The notes: a model not told the origin generated them from the sequence alone. A stretch of DNA of 21,669 nt from CAZTWC01 sp964617105 [NCBI: uncultured Myxococcia bacterium] (GCA_964617105.1 CAZTWC010000030.1:1-21669), one strand, 5' to 3'; positions 6,489 through 15,366 are shown, numbered from the stretch's first letter. Numbers and translations: made by a program.

Positions 6489-7277
6489 ATGAGAAATTTT
6501 TTAGATAAAGTTGTCCTGATAACTGGCGCCTCTTCCGGAATCGGTTCTGCTTTGGCCAAAGATTTTGCCCGGCAAGGTGCCAAACTGGTTTTAACCGCCC
6601 GCCGGCTCGATCGACTTAAAGCCCTGGCTCTTGAACTAGGTGAAGAGAGAACCCTGTCTATTCCATGCGATGTTACTTCTGATACTGATCTACAGACCGT
6701 TGTTGCCGAAGTAAAGAAAAAGTGGGGCAAAATCGATGTGGTAATTGCCAATGCCGGCTTTGGCATTCAAGGTAATCTTGAAAAACTCGCTCTGGAAGAT
6801 TATCGTCGCCAGATGGAAACCAATGTTTTTGGCCTATTACGTACTGTTTATGCTACTCTGGATGAATTAAAAAAGAACCGGGGACGCTTGGCCATCATGG
6901 GCAGTGTGGCCGGTTATATCAGCACACCAGGGGCATCCGCCTATGCCATGAGTAAATTTTGCCTCTGCGCCCTCAGCCAGTCATTGTGGGTAGAACTGGC
7001 TGATTACGGAATCGCGGTAACCCTAATAAATCCCGGTTATGTTGCTTCAGAGATCAGGCATAAGAATAACCGGGAAAAATTATATCTCTCGAGTAAAGAC
7101 CCGGTGCCGCCCTGGCTGGTGATGCCAACTGATAAAGCCTCAAAACAGATGATTAAAGCCATATATAAAAGGAAAAAAGAGATTACAATCACCAATCACG
7201 GAAAAATTTTGGTTTGGCTGCAACGCCATTTCCCCGGGCTGATGCGATATTTTATCAGCAAATTCAACCGGGAGTAA
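6489..7277 (+). CDS. Short-chain dehydrogenase/reductase (SDR), classical type
   Basis: An NAD(P)-dependent oxidoreductase of 262 residues; the substrate cannot be read from sequence. The Rossmann motif TGASSGIG is at 12-19, NAG at 88-90, and the catalytic set Ser139, Tyr152 and Lys156 (YAMSK) is complete, followed by the usual PGYVASEI. A basic residue (Arg38/Arg39) after the second strand favours NADP(H). The C-terminal 40 residues are basic and amphipathic (ILVWLQRHFPGLMRYFISKF), as in SDRs that act on lipids or sit at membranes, which is inference. ATG 6489 (MRNFLDKVVLITG) gives the family's normal N-terminus. An upstream in-frame TTG at 6450 would add 13 hydrophobic residues and lies at the predicted transcription start. 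No clear Shine-Dalgarno is seen. The next gene starts 15 bases after its stop, so they probably form an operon. Confidence 0.88.
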   Translation: MRNFLDKVVLITGASSGIGSALAKDFARQGAKLVLTARRLDRLKALALELGEERTLSIPCDVTSDTDLQTVVAEVKKKWGKIDVVIANAGFGIQGNLEKLALEDYRRQMETNVFGLLRTVYATLDELKKNRGRLAIMGSVAGYISTPGASAYAMSKFCLCALSQSLWVELADYGIAVTLINPGYVASEIRHKNNREKLYLSSKDPVPPWLVMPTDKASKQMIKAIYKRKKEITITNHGKILVWLQRHFPGLMRYFISKFNRE

Positions 7278-7292
7278 GAGGTACACAAATAT

Positions 7293-8582
7293 ATGGCCCT
7301 AATAAAATCTACTTCTAAAACTCCGAAAAAATCTTTCCGGCTCAATCAACTGGTTACTTTTTTTATCACCTGGCTCAGTTATGCCGCCTATTATCTAACC
7401 CGAAAAAACTTCAGCGTAGTCAAAAGTACCCTAAAAGAGCAATTGGGCGTTTCGGTAATACATCTCGGTTATATAGATACCATCTACCTGGCGCTCTATT
7501 CGGTGGGACAATTTATCAACGGTGGGCTGGGCGACAAGTTTGGGCCAAAAAAAATCATCTTTGTGGGTATGGTATGCTCGGCTTTATGCTCCTGCCTCTT
7601 TGGTCTTTCCAACGGCTTTCTGCTCTTTGCTCTGTTCTTTGGTCTAAACGGATATTTCCAGTCCACCGGCTGGCCCAATAATGTAAAGGCAATGACTCCC
7701 TGGTTTACAGACCGGCAACGGGGCAAAGTAATGGGACTTTGGTGCACCAACTACCAGGTTGGCGGCCTGGCGGCCACTGCTCTGGCCTCTTTTTTACTAC
7801 AACAGTACGGATGGCGTTCAACTTTTCTAACACCAGCCACTCTGGTTGCTGTCGTAGCGCTAATGGTGCTGATTTTTCTAAAAGAAAAACCCTCTGACCT
7901 GGACGCTGAAAATATTGACACCAGAGAAAACAGTCTACCAGATTCAGCCCAAACGATTGAAGAGAGTTCAAACCAGAGTATTTTTTCCATGCTTAAAATA
8001 CCTGCTCTCTTGAGTTTTGGTCTCTCCTATTTCGGTCTTAAACTGATCCGTTACAGCCTGCTATTCTGGCTGCCCTTCTATCTGAACACAGTGCTGGGAT
8101 ATCCACGTCATACTGCCGGTTATATGTCAATCTCCTTTGAAATTGGTGGTATTTTCGGGGCAATATTCACCGGTTGGCTGTCGGATAACTACTTTAGCCA
8201 CAATCGGGTCCGGCTGTTGGTGCCGATGTTGTTGGGATTGGCCTTAGCCCTTTTCATCTACCCTCAAGTGGGGAACTTGAGCCCCATGGCCAATATCCTC
8301 TCCATGGCCCTGGTAGGTATGTTGCTGGTGGGGCCGGACTCCCTGATCTCCGGTGCCTGCGCCCAGGATATTGGCGGTAATCTCAAAGCCGCATCAGTAG
8401 CAGGTATTATCAATGGTATTGGCTCTGTTGGCGCTATCTGCCAGGGAATGGTTACCGCTTTTATCAGCCGGAAATGGGGCTGGAATTTCCTGTTTTACTT
8501 CTTTGTGCTGGTGGCAACCTTCTCATCTCTTGTTCTTTTACCCTTGGCTCTAAAATCAAAGTTAAAAAAAGAAACTTCCTAA
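7293..8582 (+). CDS. MFS transporter of the organophosphate:phosphate antiporter family (GlpT/UhpT-like)
   Basis: A 429-residue inner-membrane carrier with about twelve membrane helices in two halves and a polar central loop at about 198-232. Family marks: YYLTRKNFSV (33-42), GDKFGPKK after helix 2, and NGYFQSTGWP (119-128), all characteristic of the OPA family (GlpT, UhpT, UhpC, PgtP). The two arginines that bind the phosphate group in GlpT appear conserved as Arg37 and Arg253 (LIRYSLLFWLPFYL). The likely substrate is therefore an organic phosphate such as glycerol 3-phosphate or a sugar phosphate, exchanged for phosphate; the exact substrate, or a UhpC-like sensing role, cannot be told. AAGAGG at 7276-7281 serves as ribosome-binding site. 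It is followed after one base by the TPR gene, so translation is probably coupled. Confidence 0.87.
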   Translation: MALIKSTSKTPKKSFRLNQLVTFFITWLSYAAYYLTRKNFSVVKSTLKEQLGVSVIHLGYIDTIYLALYSVGQFINGGLGDKFGPKKIIFVGMVCSALCSCLFGLSNGFLLFALFFGLNGYFQSTGWPNNVKAMTPWFTDRQRGKVMGLWCTNYQVGGLAATALASFLLQQYGWRSTFLTPATLVAVVALMVLIFLKEKPSDLDAENIDTRENSLPDSAQTIEESSNQSIFSMLKIPALLSFGLSYFGLKLIRYSLLFWLPFYLNTVLGYPRHTAGYMSISFEIGGIFGAIFTGWLSDNYFSHNRVRLLVPMLLGLALALFIYPQVGNLSPMANILSMALVGMLLVGPDSLISGACAQDIGGNLKAASVAGIINGIGSVGAICQGMVTAFISRKWGWNFLFYFFVLVATFSSLVLLPLALKSKLKKETS

Positions 8583-8583
8583 G

Positions 8584-10227
8584 ATGAAGAGATATGCTTT
8601 TTTACCTACGCTGGTTTTTCTGTTTTTTATCTACCAATTCTGTTCAGGAAAATTGGAAAAATCAGCCCTGGGCCAAGATCTCCCCTGTCCTCCAAATCAA
8701 ATCGCCTGCTGGCAAAAACTTATCCAGCAACCAAAAACCACCGACCAGTTGGAACCTGTTTTACAGCAAATAAAAACCCTGTCCAGGGAAAAACCGGAGA
8801 ACCGGAGCTGGCAATTACTGTTGGCCAAAACTTACCTCACTGACAACAACCACTTTTGGGCCCGCAACATCTTAAACCGCTATTTAGAACTAAAACCTGC
8901 TGACTGTGAGGTTATCTCCTGGCTGGCCTGGATCAGCCTGGCTGAAGGTGACTTGGAGGGAGCCACCGACCTGCTGCAGAGAGCTAATTGTGGTTTTGCA
9001 AAACCAGGAGCAACTAAATTAACTAAACAAAATCAAAAGTTAAAAGCGCTTACTGTCAGATTGCAACTCTTAAGGGCTCTGCTAAATTACCTCCGGCAAA
9101 AGCCGGCTGAAGCTATGAACTACCTGGAGGAATCTCTCCTCTATAATCATATTTTTCATGAAGATCTGCTCTTACGACGTTACAGCGGAAATTTGCTACA
9201 GTTCAAACACTTTTCCCCACTCTCTATTCGCCTGGATGGAACCCTGGGGTACACCACCAATGCCCTGGGAAGTTTTCCGGCTGATACTGCTGCTTCAGAG
9301 GATAGTTCAGCCAGTTCTCTGGCCCAAATATTCCTTTGGCTTCAGTTTATCCCCTTCCATTATCCACTCTTTGATCCAGTATTGGAAGGAGATATGCGTG
9401 CACAATGGTTTTCAGCCCAAAAGGCTAGTTCAATTAACTATCTTGATCTTTCCGCCAGGCCGGGGATAATTATATCTAACCTGGGTCCCCGGATTACCAT
9501 AAACTATAATCTTCAAACCCTGTTTCTGCTTATGGGAGACAAGTATAAAAAATCAAAACCCATCCTTTTTTTCGAGGCTCACCGAATAGAATTAGAATTT
9601 ATGGGGAAAGGATTTTCTGCCTTTTTAGCCGGTGGCAAACGATTATTCCGAGAGATGACCCGAAATCGGTGGGAAGTTGAAAGTTGGCTGGGAAATTTTT
9701 TTCGACCAATGTCAAACCTCAGTTTAACTACTGCTCTGGCTTTAAAATTTCACCAGGCTGATAATCAGGCCTATAACCTTTACGGTCTAAAGGGATTAGC
9801 TTCATTTAAATACCAGATAAACCGTGATCTATATTCCCGTATTGGCTCAGTGCTGGGCTGGGATTATTATCCCCAATCAAAAGAATTTTTCCAGCCCAAT
9901 AAAATTCGGCGGGATATTTTACTCAAACTTTCCTCCAGCCTTTGGTATAGACTATGGCGGCAATGGCGCCTGGGAATCACCTATGAATACTCCCAACGCT
10001 TTTCAACCGCTCTAAAATACAAATTCATTGATCAAAGATTACTATTTAAAACCTTTTGGCAAGGTAATTTTGACCCCTGGGAGCCCCAGGCTATTTCCGT
10101 AAAAAATCATGTAGAGATGGATTATGGTTTAAAAGAGGAACTTGAGCAGGGGGATTTACAAGACCGGATATCGGATCTCCTGCGTCAAGATGAAGCCAGC
10201 CGGCGGGGTTCATCCTGTTTAGAATAG
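8584..10227 (+). CDS. Exported TPR-containing protein with a possible C-terminal beta-barrel
   Basis: A 547-residue protein. Residues 1-22 look like a signal peptide: MKR, a hydrophobic stretch rich in Leu and Phe, then CSGK. The sequence before Cys20 (YQFC) is not a proper lipobox. Residues about 60-190 carry TPR-like helical pairs (NRSWQLLLAKTYL; ILNRYLELKPADCEV; SWLAWISLAEGDLEGATDLL). From about 205 onward the pattern is alternating hydrophobic/polar strands rich in aromatic and basic residues, as in outer-membrane beta-barrels. TPR followed by barrel is the layout of Slam-type (DUF560) outer-membrane proteins, but I see no diagnostic motif, so this is a lead only. The C-terminus is a polar tail rather than the usual aromatic end of a barrel. 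The start overlaps nothing but follows the transporter stop by one base. Its last 43 bases overlap the 3' end of the converging gene. Confidence 0.7.
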   Translation: MKRYAFLPTLVFLFFIYQFCSGKLEKSALGQDLPCPPNQIACWQKLIQQPKTTDQLEPVLQQIKTLSREKPENRSWQLLLAKTYLTDNNHFWARNILNRYLELKPADCEVISWLAWISLAEGDLEGATDLLQRANCGFAKPGATKLTKQNQKLKALTVRLQLLRALLNYLRQKPAEAMNYLEESLLYNHIFHEDLLLRRYSGNLLQFKHFSPLSIRLDGTLGYTTNALGSFPADTAASEDSSASSLAQIFLWLQFIPFHYPLFDPVLEGDMRAQWFSAQKASSINYLDLSARPGIIISNLGPRITINYNLQTLFLLMGDKYKKSKPILFFEAHRIELEFMGKGFSAFLAGGKRLFREMTRNRWEVESWLGNFFRPMSNLSLTTALALKFHQADNQAYNLYGLKGLASFKYQINRDLYSRIGSVLGWDYYPQSKEFFQPNKIRRDILLKLSSSLWYRLWRQWRLGITYEYSQRFSTALKYKFIDQRLLFKTFWQGNFDPWEPQAISVKNHVEMDYGLKEELEQGDLQDRISDLLRQDEASRRGSSCLE

Positions 10228-11297
10228 TTCCCATCCGAGCACCTGGAATGTTTATCCCGAGATTCCGATTCCCGTCCCAACTCTCGATACAATAAAATTC
10301 CGCCAATAGTAACATTCACATACAACGTGCAAAACCGCCATAATATGGTATAAATCGGGGCCAGGGAATTTTGTATCATGGTTCCCATTAATATCAGGGA
10401 AGAAACCTCGGCTAAGCCTGCCGCTCCCGGAGTGGGACTAAAGTAGTTGAGCAGTATAATTAAAAGTTGAATATACATTACCTCCAAAACATTTACCTCT
10501 ACCCCTAATCCCCTTAAAAGAAAGTAGGGGATCACAAAACGTTTGGCAAAAAACAGGCAGGTGCATATAAAACCCAATAAAAAAGCCAACTTGCCTCGGC
10601 GTATCATCAACAATACCGATTCCCGATAAACCAGAAGTCCTTTTCTGATCTTTTCTAACCCTTTTTTTCCCAGACCTTTTTTATCACTCCATAACCCGCT
10701 CCTTCTAATACCTTTATATATAAAGGCCAAAAAATAGGAGATGGGACCTGGAAAAAAGACCGAAAAAAGAAACATCGAACTAAAAGAGGCTACGATTATT
10801 GCCGCACTTTTTAGCATCAAGTGAAAATGGGCTGCCATGTTGGGAGGAATAAAAAAAGAAACCGTTACCAGGCAGGAGGTTAAAAAGAGCAAAGTGCAGA
10901 TAAAAGTCAGCAAGGCGCCGGAAGTGGCCTGAGAAATCGAAATACCGTCACGGGTAATGAAATAGATCTGAGCGATACCTCCGCCGGTTTGGGATGGAGT
11001 GGCGGCGCCCAGGAAAATATTGCCGTATTCCGCTTTTACCGAAGTTAAATAGGTCATGCGAGGATTGATGGTTTTTACGATAGCATAGTTGCGTAAACCG
11101 CCAATAAATCCCTCCAGCCAGGATAAGCCCAGAGCAACCAATAAAAAATATATATTGCTGCGACTAAAAATTTCGGCCCAGCGTAAAGATCCCTCGCTCC
11201 TTTCTCCTCCAAAGGAGTAAAAAAATATTCCCAGTTGAGCAATCAGCGAAATAATTACAAATATTTTTATACCCAGGAGTATTTTTTTTTTATCCAT
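10185..11297 (-). CDS. Lysylphosphatidylglycerol synthase-like membrane protein (flippase-type, PF03706 family)
   Basis: A 370-residue integral membrane protein with about eight hydrophobic segments and no soluble catalytic domain. Marks of the family: GGLRNYAIVK, the loop GNIFLGAATPSQTGGGIAQIYF (polar TPSQTGGG signature), and near the C-terminus LNYFSPTPGAAGLAEVSS, which is the PTPGGxGxxE motif of the MprF N-terminal flippase and AglD-like proteins. Members without the synthase domain are thought to move or modify lipid-linked substrates; the substrate here is unknown. The last 35 residues are hydrophilic and charged. The gene converges on the TPR gene and shares 43 bases with it tail to tail. 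No good Shine-Dalgarno precedes the ATG, which is followed by a run of A (DKKK). Confidence 0.85.
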   Translation of the reverse strand: MDKKKILLGIKIFVIISLIAQLGIFFYSFGGERSEGSLRWAEIFSRSNIYFLLVALGLSWLEGFIGGLRNYAIVKTINPRMTYLTSVKAEYGNIFLGAATPSQTGGGIAQIYFITRDGISISQATSGALLTFICTLLFLTSCLVTVSFFIPPNMAAHFHLMLKSAAIIVASFSSMFLFSVFFPGPISYFLAFIYKGIRRSGLWSDKKGLGKKGLEKIRKGLLVYRESVLLMIRRGKLAFLLGFICTCLFFAKRFVIPYFLLRGLGVEVNVLEVMYIQLLIILLNYFSPTPGAAGLAEVSSLILMGTMIQNSLAPIYTILWRFCTLYVNVTIGGILLYRELGRESESRDKHSRCSDGNYSKQDEPRRLASS

Positions 11298-11418
11298 AGT
11301 ATTTTGAAATTAACGATAGGTTTAACTCCCGGCACTTTAACCCGGTGAAACAGTTCTGCTCCGGTTGGAAGCCGGATTGCATCGGGTGAATGTCAGGTTG
11401 ATAAATATGACCATTATA

Positions 11419-11447
11419 ATAATCATTTTGCAAGATATTTTTGTCAA
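11419..11447 (-). promoter_or_regulatory. Probable promoter of the flippase-like gene
   Basis: Minus-strand TTGACA (11447-11442), 17 bases, then GATTAT (11424-11419). The -35 is perfect and the -10 matches 4/6. The leader to the ATG at 11297 would be about 115 nt. Confidence 0.55.
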
Positions 11448-11489
11448 TTCTTTTTTAGTGAGGGTTCTATTTTTTAATCTAAATAGAGC

Positions 11490-11518
11490 TTGTAATAACT
11501 CCATAAATAATATACATT
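11490..11518 (+). promoter_or_regulatory. Probable promoter of fadN-fadA
   Basis: TTGTAA (11490-11495), 17 bases, TACATT (11513-11518). Each box matches 4/6. The predicted start near 11525 places the palindromic operator at 11535-11552 about 10 bases into the transcript, a typical repression position. The leader before the fadN ATG is about 200 nt. Confidence 0.45.
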
Positions 11519-11534
11519 GTAGACTTTAAGAAAA

Positions 11535-11552
11535 TGAATGAGTATTCATTCA
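11535..11552 (+). promoter_or_regulatory. Palindromic operator resembling the Bacillus FadR box
   Basis: TGAATGA-GTAT-TCATTCA is a perfect inverted repeat with 7-bp arms. From memory, the operator of the TetR-family fatty-acid repressor FadR (YsiA) of Bacillus subtilis is TGAATGA-N4-TCATTCA, so this site matches it exactly in both arms. It lies just downstream of a likely promoter and before fadN-fadA, homologues of genes in that regulon. This strongly suggests repression relieved by long-chain acyl-CoA. The regulator gene is not in the window. Confidence 0.7.
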
Positions 11553-11561
11553 GTACTTGTT

Positions 11562-11596
11562 GGGCTCAGCTTTACTGGGGCTGAAGAACTTAGCCC
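11562..11596 (+). promoter_or_regulatory. Hairpin in the fadN leader
   Basis: GGGCT (11562-11566) pairs with AGCCC (11592-11596), and inside it CAGC (11567-11570) pairs with GCTG (11580-11583), giving a bulged stem in the 5' untranslated leader. There is no following T-run, so it is not an obvious terminator. Function unknown. Confidence 0.35.
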
Positions 11597-11663
11597 CCCT
11601 CAATAACTACCTTAATTGTTCATCCGGGAATTCACTTTGTTGTTAAATTAGGATGAACACCTC

Positions 11664-11688
11664 CTAGTAATATAGGGGATATTACTAG
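11664..11688 (+). promoter_or_regulatory. Perfect 10-bp inverted repeat upstream of fadN
   Basis: CTAGTAATAT (11664-11673) and ATATTACTAG (11679-11688) are perfect complements around the loop AGGGG, ending 35 bases before the fadN start. As DNA it could be a second operator; as RNA it would form a stable hairpin exposing a purine loop. There is no T-tract, so it is not a terminator by itself. Confidence 0.6.
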
Positions 11689-11723
11689 CGGGATTATTAA
11701 CCCATAATTGTGGAGGAGTTGCA

Positions 11724-14135
11724 ATGACCCGAGAAATCAAAAAAGTCGCAGTACTTGGTGGCGGTATCATGGGAAGCGGTATCGCAGCCCATTTGGCCAA
11801 CGCCGGTATCCCTTCCGTAATTCTCGACATCGTACCCAGAGAGTTAACCGAGCACGATAAATCTGCCGGGATTGGTACCGATAGTCCAGCATTTCGGAAC
11901 AGATTTTCCCAGGCTGGAATTCAAAATGCTCTCAAGGCCAGACCGGCCGCCTTTTATCACAAATCTTTCGCCAATATGATCCAGGCAGGAAACTATGAAG
12001 ATAACATGGATATGCTTCAAGAAGTTGACTGGGTGGTAGAAGCGGTAGTAGAAAACCTGGATATCAAGAAAAAGGTATTTGAAAGCGTAGAGAAAAATGT
12101 CCGCCCGGGCACCCTGGTAACCTCCAACACCTCTGGAATACCACTTAGAGATATGCTGGAAGGACGTGGCGAAGATTTCCGCCGCCATTTCTTTATTACT
12201 CACTTTTTCAATCCAGTTCGTTACCTTAAATTATTAGAATTGGTTCAAGGCACTGAAACCTCAGAAGAGGTGGTTCAGAATTTTGCCAGTTTCGGCGAAA
12301 ACGTGCTTGGCAAAGGTATAGTGTGGGCCAAAGATACCCCCAGTTTTATCGGCAACCGTATCGGCATCTTTGCTATTATGAATACGGTTAAATGGATGAT
12401 GGATGGTGAATATAAAATAGAAGAGGTAGACAAACTCTTTGGACCGCCCATGGGCCGTCCAAAGAGTGCTGCCTTCAGAACCGCCGACCTGGTGGGAATA
12501 GATACTTTTTTACATGTGGCCGACAACTGCTACAAAGATTTACCAGATGATGAAGCCCGGGATATTTTCAAGGCGCCCCAGTTTATGCGCACCATGATGG
12601 ACAAAGGATGGTTAGGCAGCAAGGCAAAACAAGGCTTTTACAAGAAAGACAAAGATGAAAAGGGCAAAAGGGTTATCCTCTCCATGGATTACAATACCAT
12701 GGACTATAATCCTCAGGTAAAAGTTAAATACAAGAGTCTCAAAGATGCTAAAAAGTTTAATAGCCTGGGTGAGCGTATAAAACATCTGGTTTGGTCAGAA
12801 GACCGGGGCGGAGAGATCGCCTGGAAGGTTACCAGAGACACCCTGCTCTATTCCGCCCGCCGTATTCCAGAGATAGCCGATGATGTGGTTAATATTGACA
12901 ACGGTATGAAATGGGGTTTTGGTTGGGAAATGGGACCCTTTGAAACCTGGGATGCCATCGGCCTTAAAGAGTCGGTAGAAAGAATGGAAAAAGAGGGTTT
13001 TGAAATTCCCTCCCTGGTGGAAGACGTGCTGAAAAAGGGCGGCGGTGCTTTCTACACTCGTAAAGAGGGCAGCCGCTATTTCTTTGATGTGGGTAAAAAA
13101 GATTTCCAACTGGAACCCAAGAGATCTTACAGCATTGAACTTTTGGGGCTCAAAGAGAAAGAGAAAGTTGTGTTGAAAAACGACAGCACCAACTTAATCG
13201 ACCTGGGTGATGGAGTTGCTTGTCTGGAGTTCAACAGCAAAATGAACGCTATTGACGATGACATTATCCAAATGATGTTTGATGCTGAAAAAGAAGTGAA
13301 AAAGAATTTTGAGGGTCTGGTTATCGGTAATCAGGCAGATCACTTTTCAGTAGGCGCCAACCTGTTTATGATCTCTCTGGCAATTCAAAACAAAGAGTGG
13401 GACAGACTGGGAACGATGGTGGATGGATTCCAACAGGCAAACCAGTTAATGAAATACTGTGACTTCCCCACGGTTTCAACTCCCCACGGTATGGTACTGG
13501 GCGGCGGCTGCGAAGTTTGCCTGGGCACTAACGCTATAATAGCCTGCGGTGAAACTTACATGGGCTTGGTAGAAGTGGGCGCTGGTGTTATCCCGGCGGG
13601 CGGCGGCTGTAAAGAGATGCTAATTAGAAATCTGGGTGGAGTTAAAAGCGATACCGAAGTAGATATTTTCTCTTTTGCCAGAAGAGCCTTTATGACCCTG
13701 GGCATGGCCAAAGTGGCCACCAGTGGAGTGGAAGCCCAAGATCTAAGTTTCCTGAGTCCTACTGATAAAATTACCATCAACAAAGACAGGCTTCTATTTG
13801 AAGCCAAACAAATGGTGTTGGGTATGGCCAGAGCAGGATTCACCCCTCCCAGGGTAAGAACCGATATTAGAGTTGCCGGAGAAACCGGTTACGCCAATCT
13901 TTGCTATGGCGTAAATTCCATGAAGGAATCTGGTTGGATATCTGAATACGATGAATTTATCGGCAAAAAACTGGCCTATGTCCTGTGCGGCGGAGATGTG
14001 CCTTATGATACCAAAGTGGATGAAGATCATCTCCTGGCCTTGGAAAAAGAGGCTTTCTTGAGTCTCTGCGGACAACAAAAAACCTTGGATAGGATGCAAT
14101 CCCTGGTGATGACTGGCAAGCCATTACGCAATTAG
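11724..14135 (+). CDS. fadN: Beta-oxidation bifunctional protein, FadN type (3-hydroxyacyl-CoA dehydrogenase + enoyl-CoA hydratase)
   Basis: An 803-residue protein carrying both middle steps of fatty-acid beta-oxidation: hydration of enoyl-CoA and NAD-dependent oxidation of 3-hydroxyacyl-CoA. The dehydrogenase is N-terminal: NAD motif LGGGIMGSG (11-19), NTSG (135-138), and the His160-Glu172 pair in ITHFFNPVRYLKLLEL. The helical dehydrogenase C-domains follow (KDTPSFIGNRIG; MKWGFGWEMGPFETWD). The hydratase/crotonase domain is C-terminal (about 490-720): GANL oxyanion region, LGGGCEVCL with Glu597, and GLVEVGAGVIPAGGG with Glu617. The order is the reverse of E. coli FadB and equals B. subtilis FadN (about 790 residues), down to the C-terminal GKPLRN. 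GGAGGAG (11712-11718) precedes the ATG. The thiolase gene follows after 61 bases. Confidence 0.93.
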   Translation: MTREIKKVAVLGGGIMGSGIAAHLANAGIPSVILDIVPRELTEHDKSAGIGTDSPAFRNRFSQAGIQNALKARPAAFYHKSFANMIQAGNYEDNMDMLQEVDWVVEAVVENLDIKKKVFESVEKNVRPGTLVTSNTSGIPLRDMLEGRGEDFRRHFFITHFFNPVRYLKLLELVQGTETSEEVVQNFASFGENVLGKGIVWAKDTPSFIGNRIGIFAIMNTVKWMMDGEYKIEEVDKLFGPPMGRPKSAAFRTADLVGIDTFLHVADNCYKDLPDDEARDIFKAPQFMRTMMDKGWLGSKAKQGFYKKDKDEKGKRVILSMDYNTMDYNPQVKVKYKSLKDAKKFNSLGERIKHLVWSEDRGGEIAWKVTRDTLLYSARRIPEIADDVVNIDNGMKWGFGWEMGPFETWDAIGLKESVERMEKEGFEIPSLVEDVLKKGGGAFYTRKEGSRYFFDVGKKDFQLEPKRSYSIELLGLKEKEKVVLKNDSTNLIDLGDGVACLEFNSKMNAIDDDIIQMMFDAEKEVKKNFEGLVIGNQADHFSVGANLFMISLAIQNKEWDRLGTMVDGFQQANQLMKYCDFPTVSTPHGMVLGGGCEVCLGTNAIIACGETYMGLVEVGAGVIPAGGGCKEMLIRNLGGVKSDTEVDIFSFARRAFMTLGMAKVATSGVEAQDLSFLSPTDKITINKDRLLFEAKQMVLGMARAGFTPPRVRTDIRVAGETGYANLCYGVNSMKESGWISEYDEFIGKKLAYVLCGGDVPYDTKVDEDHLLALEKEAFLSLCGQQKTLDRMQSLVMTGKPLRN

Positions 14136-14196
14136 TTGATATCAAAAGGATTGTAAGATTACAAAAAACTAATTAAAGATAATAGGAGTAGATATC

Positions 14197-15366
14197 ATGA
14201 GAGAAGCAGTAATCGTTGCCGCTTGCCGGACAGCCTCCGGCAGGGCTAAAAAAGGTACCTTGCGCCATACCCGGCCAGATGATATGACCGCCTGGGTGCT
14301 GGAAGAGGTTATAAATAGAGCGGATGGAATTAAAAAGGAAGATGTTGACGATATTATCATAGGCTGCGCTATGCCCGAGGGTGAACAGGGAATGAACGTG
14401 GCCCGTATCGCCTCCTTCAGAGCCGGTTTTCCGGTGGCTGTGCCCGCCATGACCGTTAACCGTTTCTGTACATCAGGACTGCAGACCATTGCTCTGGCCG
14501 CCCAGAATATTATCTGTGGTTTAAACGACACCATCATTGCCGGCGGAGTGGAAAGTATGACCATGGTGCCCATGGGTGGTAATAAGCCCTGCATAAACCC
14601 CTATCTCATTAATAACTGGCCAGAAACTTACATGGCTATGGGTACTACCGCTGAAGTGGTTGCCAAAAAATACGGTATCACCAGAGAGATGCAGGATGAA
14701 TTCGCTTACAACAGCCACATGAAAGCCACCAAGGCCATTGAACAGGGTAAATTCAAGGGAGAGATCCTGCCCATTGATGTACGTTTTTATGATGACCAGA
14801 AAAAAGCCTGGCAGGAAACCACCTTTGATACTGATGAGTGTGTCCGGCCAGACACCACCAAGGAGGGACTGGCCAGATTGAGACCAGTCTTCGATCCCAA
14901 GGGAACCGTTACCGCCGGAACCGCCTCACCCATGAACGACGGCGCTGCAGCAGTGCTGGTTATGGAGCGGAAACTGGCGGAAAAGAGAGGGCTCAAACCG
15001 CTGGTTAAATTCCGTAATTTTCAGGTAGGCGGTGTAGCTCCGGAAGAGATGGGCATTGGACCCACCGTAGCTATCCCCAAACTTCTGGAAAAAGAGGGGC
15101 TCAAACTGGGAGACATCGGCGTAATCGAACTTAACGAAGCCTTTGCCGCTCAGAGTTTGGCCTGTCTGAAACTCCTGGAAATGGATGGGAAAAATGTCAA
15201 TGTCAACGGCGGTGCCATTGCTCTGGGGCATCCCCTGGGCGGAACCGGCACTAAACTCTCGGTATCCATTATTAACGAAATGTTAAGAGAAGACCATCAG
15301 TATGGCATGGTGAGCATGTGCATTGGTGGTGGCATGGGAGCTGCCGGACTATTTGAGAAAGTCTAA
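14197..15366 (+). CDS. fadA: Acetyl-CoA acyltransferase (3-ketoacyl-CoA thiolase)
   Basis: A 389-residue thiolase that cleaves 3-ketoacyl-CoA with CoA to acetyl-CoA and a shortened acyl-CoA, the last step of beta-oxidation. All active-site residues are present: nucleophile Cys91 ([10 protein letters not shown]), His345 in [16 protein letters not shown], and Cys375 in [28 protein letters not shown] and [10 protein letters not shown] are also typical. The AGGAG ribosome-binding site lies about eight bases before the ATG. It follows fadN as in the Bacillus fadNAE operon, but no acyl-CoA dehydrogenase (fadE) follows. Instead two hairpins and a terminator end the unit. Degradative thiolase is preferred over biosynthetic acetoacetyl-CoA thiolase because of the fadN partner. 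Confidence 0.93.
   Translation: MREAVIVAACRTASGRAKKGTLRHTRPDDMTAWVLEEVINRADGIKKEDVDDIIIGCAMPEGEQGMNVARIASFRAGFPVAVPAMTVNRFCTSGLQTIALAAQNIICGLNDTIIAGGVESMTMVPMGGNKPCINPYLINNWPETYMAMGTTAEVVAKKYGITREMQDEFAYNSHMKATKAIEQGKFKGEILPIDVRFYDDQKKAWQETTFDTDECVRPDTTKEGLARLRPVFDPKGTVTAGTASPMNDGAAAVLVMERKLAEKRGLKPLVKFRNFQVGGVAPEEMGIGPTVAIPKLLEKEGLKLGDIGVIELNEAFAAQSLACLKLLEMDGKNVNVNGGAIALGHPLGGTGTKLSVSIINEMLREDHQYGMVSMCIGGGMGAAGLFEKV

Noticed and set aside
8584-8643. Lipoprotein signal in the TPR protein
   Set aside because: Cys20 is preceded by YQF, which does not fit the lipobox (L-A/S/T-G/A-C); an ordinary signal peptide fits better.
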